The notes beneath the pieces are model-generated. The model was not told the origin of the DNA and did no database searches. It was given only the letters and a program-made list of their open reading frames with translations. The translations under genes were made by a program, and so were the position numbers. From positions 1-8,065 of the forward strand of contig JACQTG010000205.1 in assembly GCA_016210895.1 (NCBI GenBank): a stretch of DNA of 8,065 nt, given 5' to 3'. Position 1 is the first letter of the stretch. Every line of letters starts with the position of its first letter. This DNA is from Acidobacteriota bacterium. Its GTDB lineage: Bacteria > Acidobacteriota > Terriglobia > Acidoferrales > 2-02-FULL-67-57. Of this stretch, positions 6,207 through 8,065 are shown piece after piece.

Positions 6207-7085
6207 GTGGCGTTCGAGCGCATTGCCATCCTCGGCGTGGGACTCATCGGCGGGTCGTTTGCTCTGGCTCTGCGCCAGCGCGGCTCGAGCGCTGAACTCG
6301 TGGGCTGGGACCGCCCGGAAGTACTGGCGCAAGCCGAGCAGGGGGGAGCCATCCAGCGCGGCACGACGGAGCTCGACGAGGCGATTCGCGGCGCTCAACT
6401 CGTCTACATCGCTACTCCGGTGGTCCTCACGCTTGAGCTGCTGCCTCAGATCTTGCGGCAGGTGGGTCCTGGCACGCTCGTGACCGACACCGGCAGCACC
6501 AAGGCCGCCATTTGTCGGATTGCTCGAGAGGCCGGCGCACCAGAAGTTTTGTTTCTGGGTGGCCATCCCATGGCCGGCAAGGAGAAGCAAGGAATTGAGA
6601 ATGCCGATCCGGATCTGTTCGTAGGGGCCACCTACATCCTGACCCCGGATGAGCCGGAGACGATGAACGCGCCTACGGCGCAGGCTTTGCTCGAACTGCT
6701 TCGCAGTATTGGTGCGCAGCCCGAAGTCCTCGATGCGGAGACGCATGACTGGGCCGTGGCGCTCGTCAGCCATCTCCCGCAACTCCTTTCTACCGCGCTC
6801 GCCAGTGTCGTGTGGGACGAGACCGACGAGGATGGCCTGCCGATTCGCCTAGCCGGGCCGGGCTTCGCCGATATGACGCGCCTCGCCGCCAGTCCCTACG
6901 AGCTCTGGCGCGACATCGGCCTGACCAACAGCGAAAATATCGTCCGCACGCTCGAACGCCTGGAGCAGCGCCTGGAACGCCTGCGCAGTCGGCTCCAGTC
7001 GCGCGAGCTCGAAGAAGAGTTTCGCAAGGCACGGGAAATCCACCAGCGGCTCGCGGCTCTCCAAGCCGAGCGACGGAGGCAGTGA
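6207..7085 (+). CDS. tyrA: Prephenate dehydrogenase (NAD-dependent type)
   Basis: Oxidatively decarboxylates prephenate to 4-hydroxyphenylpyruvate, the precursor of tyrosine. The 292 residues start with a Rossmann fold: GVGLIGG (10-16), then Asp35 in GWDR at the end of the second strand, which favours NAD over NADP. The active site shows Ser97 in TDTGSTK, the catalytic His120 in GGHPMAG, His189 in SHLPQ and Arg225 in DMTRLA, the pattern known from the A. aeolicus enzyme. It is shorter than enzymes with a C-terminal ACT domain. After about 240 there is only a charged helix rich in Arg, Glu and Leu (about 249-291), so direct feedback control through ACT is not expected. The GTG start is chosen because GAAGGG lies seven bases ahead and the Rossmann strand begins immediately. 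Its TGA overlaps the scoA ATG by one base. Confidence 0.95.
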   Translation: MAFERIAILGVGLIGGSFALALRQRGSSAELVGWDRPEVLAQAEQGGAIQRGTTELDEAIRGAQLVYIATPVVLTLELLPQILRQVGPGTLVTDTGSTKAAICRIAREAGAPEVLFLGGHPMAGKEKQGIENADPDLFVGATYILTPDEPETMNAPTAQALLELLRSIGAQPEVLDAETHDWAVALVSHLPQLLSTALASVVWDETDEDGLPIRLAGPGFADMTRLAASPYELWRDIGLTNSENIVRTLERLEQRLERLRSRLQSRELEEEFRKAREIHQRLAALQAERRRQ

Positions 7086-7786
7086 TGGACAAGCGCGTGC
7101 CCAATGCCGATGAGGCAGTCAAGAACATCCCCGATGGCGCCAGCATCATGATGGGCGGCTTCGGGTTGTGCGGCATCCCGGAAAACCTGATCGCGGCGGT
7201 GTGCCGCAAAGGGATTAAGAACCTCACCGTGATGTCGAACAATGCCGGCGTGGACAACTTCGGCATCGGCCTCCTCCTTCAGACCCGCCAGGTGAAGAAG
7301 ATGGTTTCGACCTACGTCGGCGAAAACAAGCTGTTCGAGGAACTGGTGCTGAAGGGCGAGCTCGAAGTGGAGCTGGTCCCGCAGGGCACGTTTGCCGAGC
7401 GCCTGCGCGCCAGCGGGGCTGGCATCGGCGGCTTCTTCACCCCAACGGGCTACGGCACCCTCATTGCCGAGGGAAAAGAGACACGCGAGATGGATGGCAA
7501 GATGTACGTGCTGGAAAAGCCGCTGCGGGCGCAGTTTGCCTTTGTCTAGGCCTGGAAGGGCGACCGCTGGGGCAACCTCATCTACCGGAAGACCGCGCGC
7601 AACTTCAATCCCGTCATGGCCACCGCAGCTGACTGGGTGATTGCCGAAGTCGAGGAGTTGCTGGACGTGGGCCAGCTCGACCCCGACCTGGTGCACACAC
7701 CAGGCGTCTATGTGAACGCCATCTTCCAGGGCGTAGACTACGAGAAGCGCATCGAGCGCCACACCGTCCGCCCGCGTACGGCCTAA
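7085..7786 (+). pseudogene. scoA: 3-oxoacid CoA-transferase subunit A, interrupted by an in-frame amber codon
   Basis: The family moves CoA between succinyl-CoA and a 3-oxoacid such as acetoacetate; subunit A binds CoA and subunit B carries the catalytic glutamate. Codons 1-154 read as a normal Sco[14 protein letters not shown] (24-36), MSNNAG (50-55), [11 protein letters not shown] (98-108) and [13 protein letters not shown] (113-125). TAG then stands at 7547-7549 (codon 155). The same frame continues for 78 unmistakable ScoA codons ([20 protein letters not shown] and onward) to TAA at 7784-7786. The total of 233 codons is the usual family length. As I recall the family, lysine (FAFVKAWK-like) occupies the stop position, so one AAG to TAG change explains it. 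Without suppression the product loses its C-terminal third and is probably inactive. The start has GGAGG five bases ahead and overlaps the tyrA stop (TGATG). No scoB follows. A sequencing error is possible. Confidence 0.9.
7547..7549 (+). other. Internal TAG stop in scoA
   Basis: The only in-frame stop between the start and the natural end of scoA; there is no shift of frame around it. TAG also ends trpC (1710-1712) and aroF (6169-6171). Reading through the trpC TAG would run far into trpF out of frame, so TAG is a genuine stop in this genome and not a reassigned codon. Confidence 0.9.
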
Positions 7787-7810
7787 AACTTGCAGAAAGG
7801 GGAAGAGCTC

Positions 7811-7815
7811 GGAGG
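7811..7815 (+). promoter_or_regulatory. Shine-Dalgarno of the terminal membrane-protein gene
   Basis: Consensus GGAGG eight bases before the ATG at 7824, in the 37-bp gap after the scoA frame. It supports this ORF as a real gene. No terminator or clear promoter is visible in the gap. Confidence 0.7.
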
Positions 7816-7823
7816 TTTTTGCG

Positions 7824-8065
7824 ATGGCGGCAATAAAGATTTATGCTGTTGGCGGACTGCTGCTTATCTTGGCGAGCCCGTTATGGTTGCTGCTTTTCGG
7901 GTTAATCGTTGAGCGAGAAGTCCCTGCGAGCGTGCTAGTGTACCGGATGGGAGCCGAGGAATGGGGTCGCTGGCTGGGTGTGCTGGCGGTCGCACTCAGC
8001 ATGCTGCAAGCCCAAGTGAGCCTGCCAAGAGCTATGAGAACAGCGGTTGCACTCTTATTTATCGG
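7824..8065 (+). CDS. Unrecognised membrane protein (5' part, cut by window edge)
   Basis: I do not recognise this protein. Eighty codons are open from ATG to the window end. Residues about 8-29 form a strong hydrophobic segment (GLLLILASPLWLLLFGLIV), probably a transmembrane helix or uncleaved signal anchor. A short polar loop follows (about 30-47), then a second hydrophobic stretch at about 48-62 (WLGVLAVALSML) and the beginning of a third at about 72-80. This is consistent with a small multi-spanning inner-membrane protein. A consensus GGAGG precedes the start. By hand count about 60% of its third codon positions are G or C, visibly lower than in the aromatic genes, which may mean a different history or simply weaker expression. 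It occupies the place where scoB would be expected but bears no resemblance to it. Confidence 0.7.
   Translation, partial: MAAIKIYAVGGLLLILASPLWLLLFGLIVEREVPASVLVYRMGAEEWGRWLGVLAVALSMLQAQVSLPRAMRTAVALLFI

Noticed and set aside
7547..7549. TAG as a reassigned sense codon (for example a recoded lineage)
   Set aside because: TAG terminates trpC and aroF in this window, and read-through at trpC would give a long out-of-frame extension over trpF. One internal TAG is better explained by mutation or error.
6896..7762. Open frame of 288 codons on the - strand opposite tyrA and scoA
   Set aside because: Antisense shadow. The + strand ScoA homology is clear on both sides of the TAG, so this is not an alternative explanation for the locus.

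Overview
The window is a stretch of chromosome from a GC-rich bacterium. It carries mostly housekeeping aromatic amino acid biosynthesis genes, packed tightly on the + strand. Protein composition, very short intergenic gaps and the combination trpC-trpF / trpB-trpA / chorismate mutase / T. maritima-type DAHP synthase / prephenate dehydrogenase would fit Acidobacteriota or a related soil or metagenomic lineage. That placement is an inference, because no marker gene in the window settles it.

Left part (1-860). On the - strand are the 5' part of a Gfo/Idh/MocA-family dehydrogenase, resembling inositol 2-dehydrogenase and cut by the window edge, and upstream of it a complete tRNA-Glu(CTC) with encoded CCA. 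The tRNA has a near-consensus promoter (TTGACG-17-TATAAA on the - strand). Six bases from its -35 box, facing the other way, is a second promoter (TTGACT-17-TACGAT) that reads into trpC. The two -35 boxes form a short inverted repeat.

Central part (906-7085). A single-direction cluster with overlaps or gaps of at most 35 bp: trpC (TTG start), trpF, a small secreted monohaem cytochrome c, trpB, trpA, an AroQ chorismate mutase, a type I-beta DAHP synthase with an N-terminal regulatory domain, and a prephenate dehydrogenase (tyrA). Together they supply the entry step of the shikimate pathway, the last four steps to tryptophan (from phosphoribosylanthranilate), and the branch from chorismate through prephenate to 4-hydroxyphenylpyruvate for tyrosine. 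Absent here are trpE, trpG and trpD, the middle shikimate steps, prephenate dehydratase and an aminotransferase. The cytochrome c is the functional outsider.

Right part (7085-8065). scoA, subunit A of a 3-oxoacid CoA-transferase, is translationally coupled to tyrA. Its frame is full length (233 codons) except for one in-frame TAG at codon 155, where I recall the family having lysine (AAG to TAG would be one base change). No scoB follows. The window ends in the start of an unrecognised membrane protein with a strong Shine-Dalgarno and a less GC-biased third codon position.

No mobile element, CRISPR array, phage gene or clearly new defence-like system is visible. The points most worth a second look are the amber codon in scoA with its missing partner, the cytochrome c inside the trp cluster, and the back-to-back tRNA-Glu/trp promoters.
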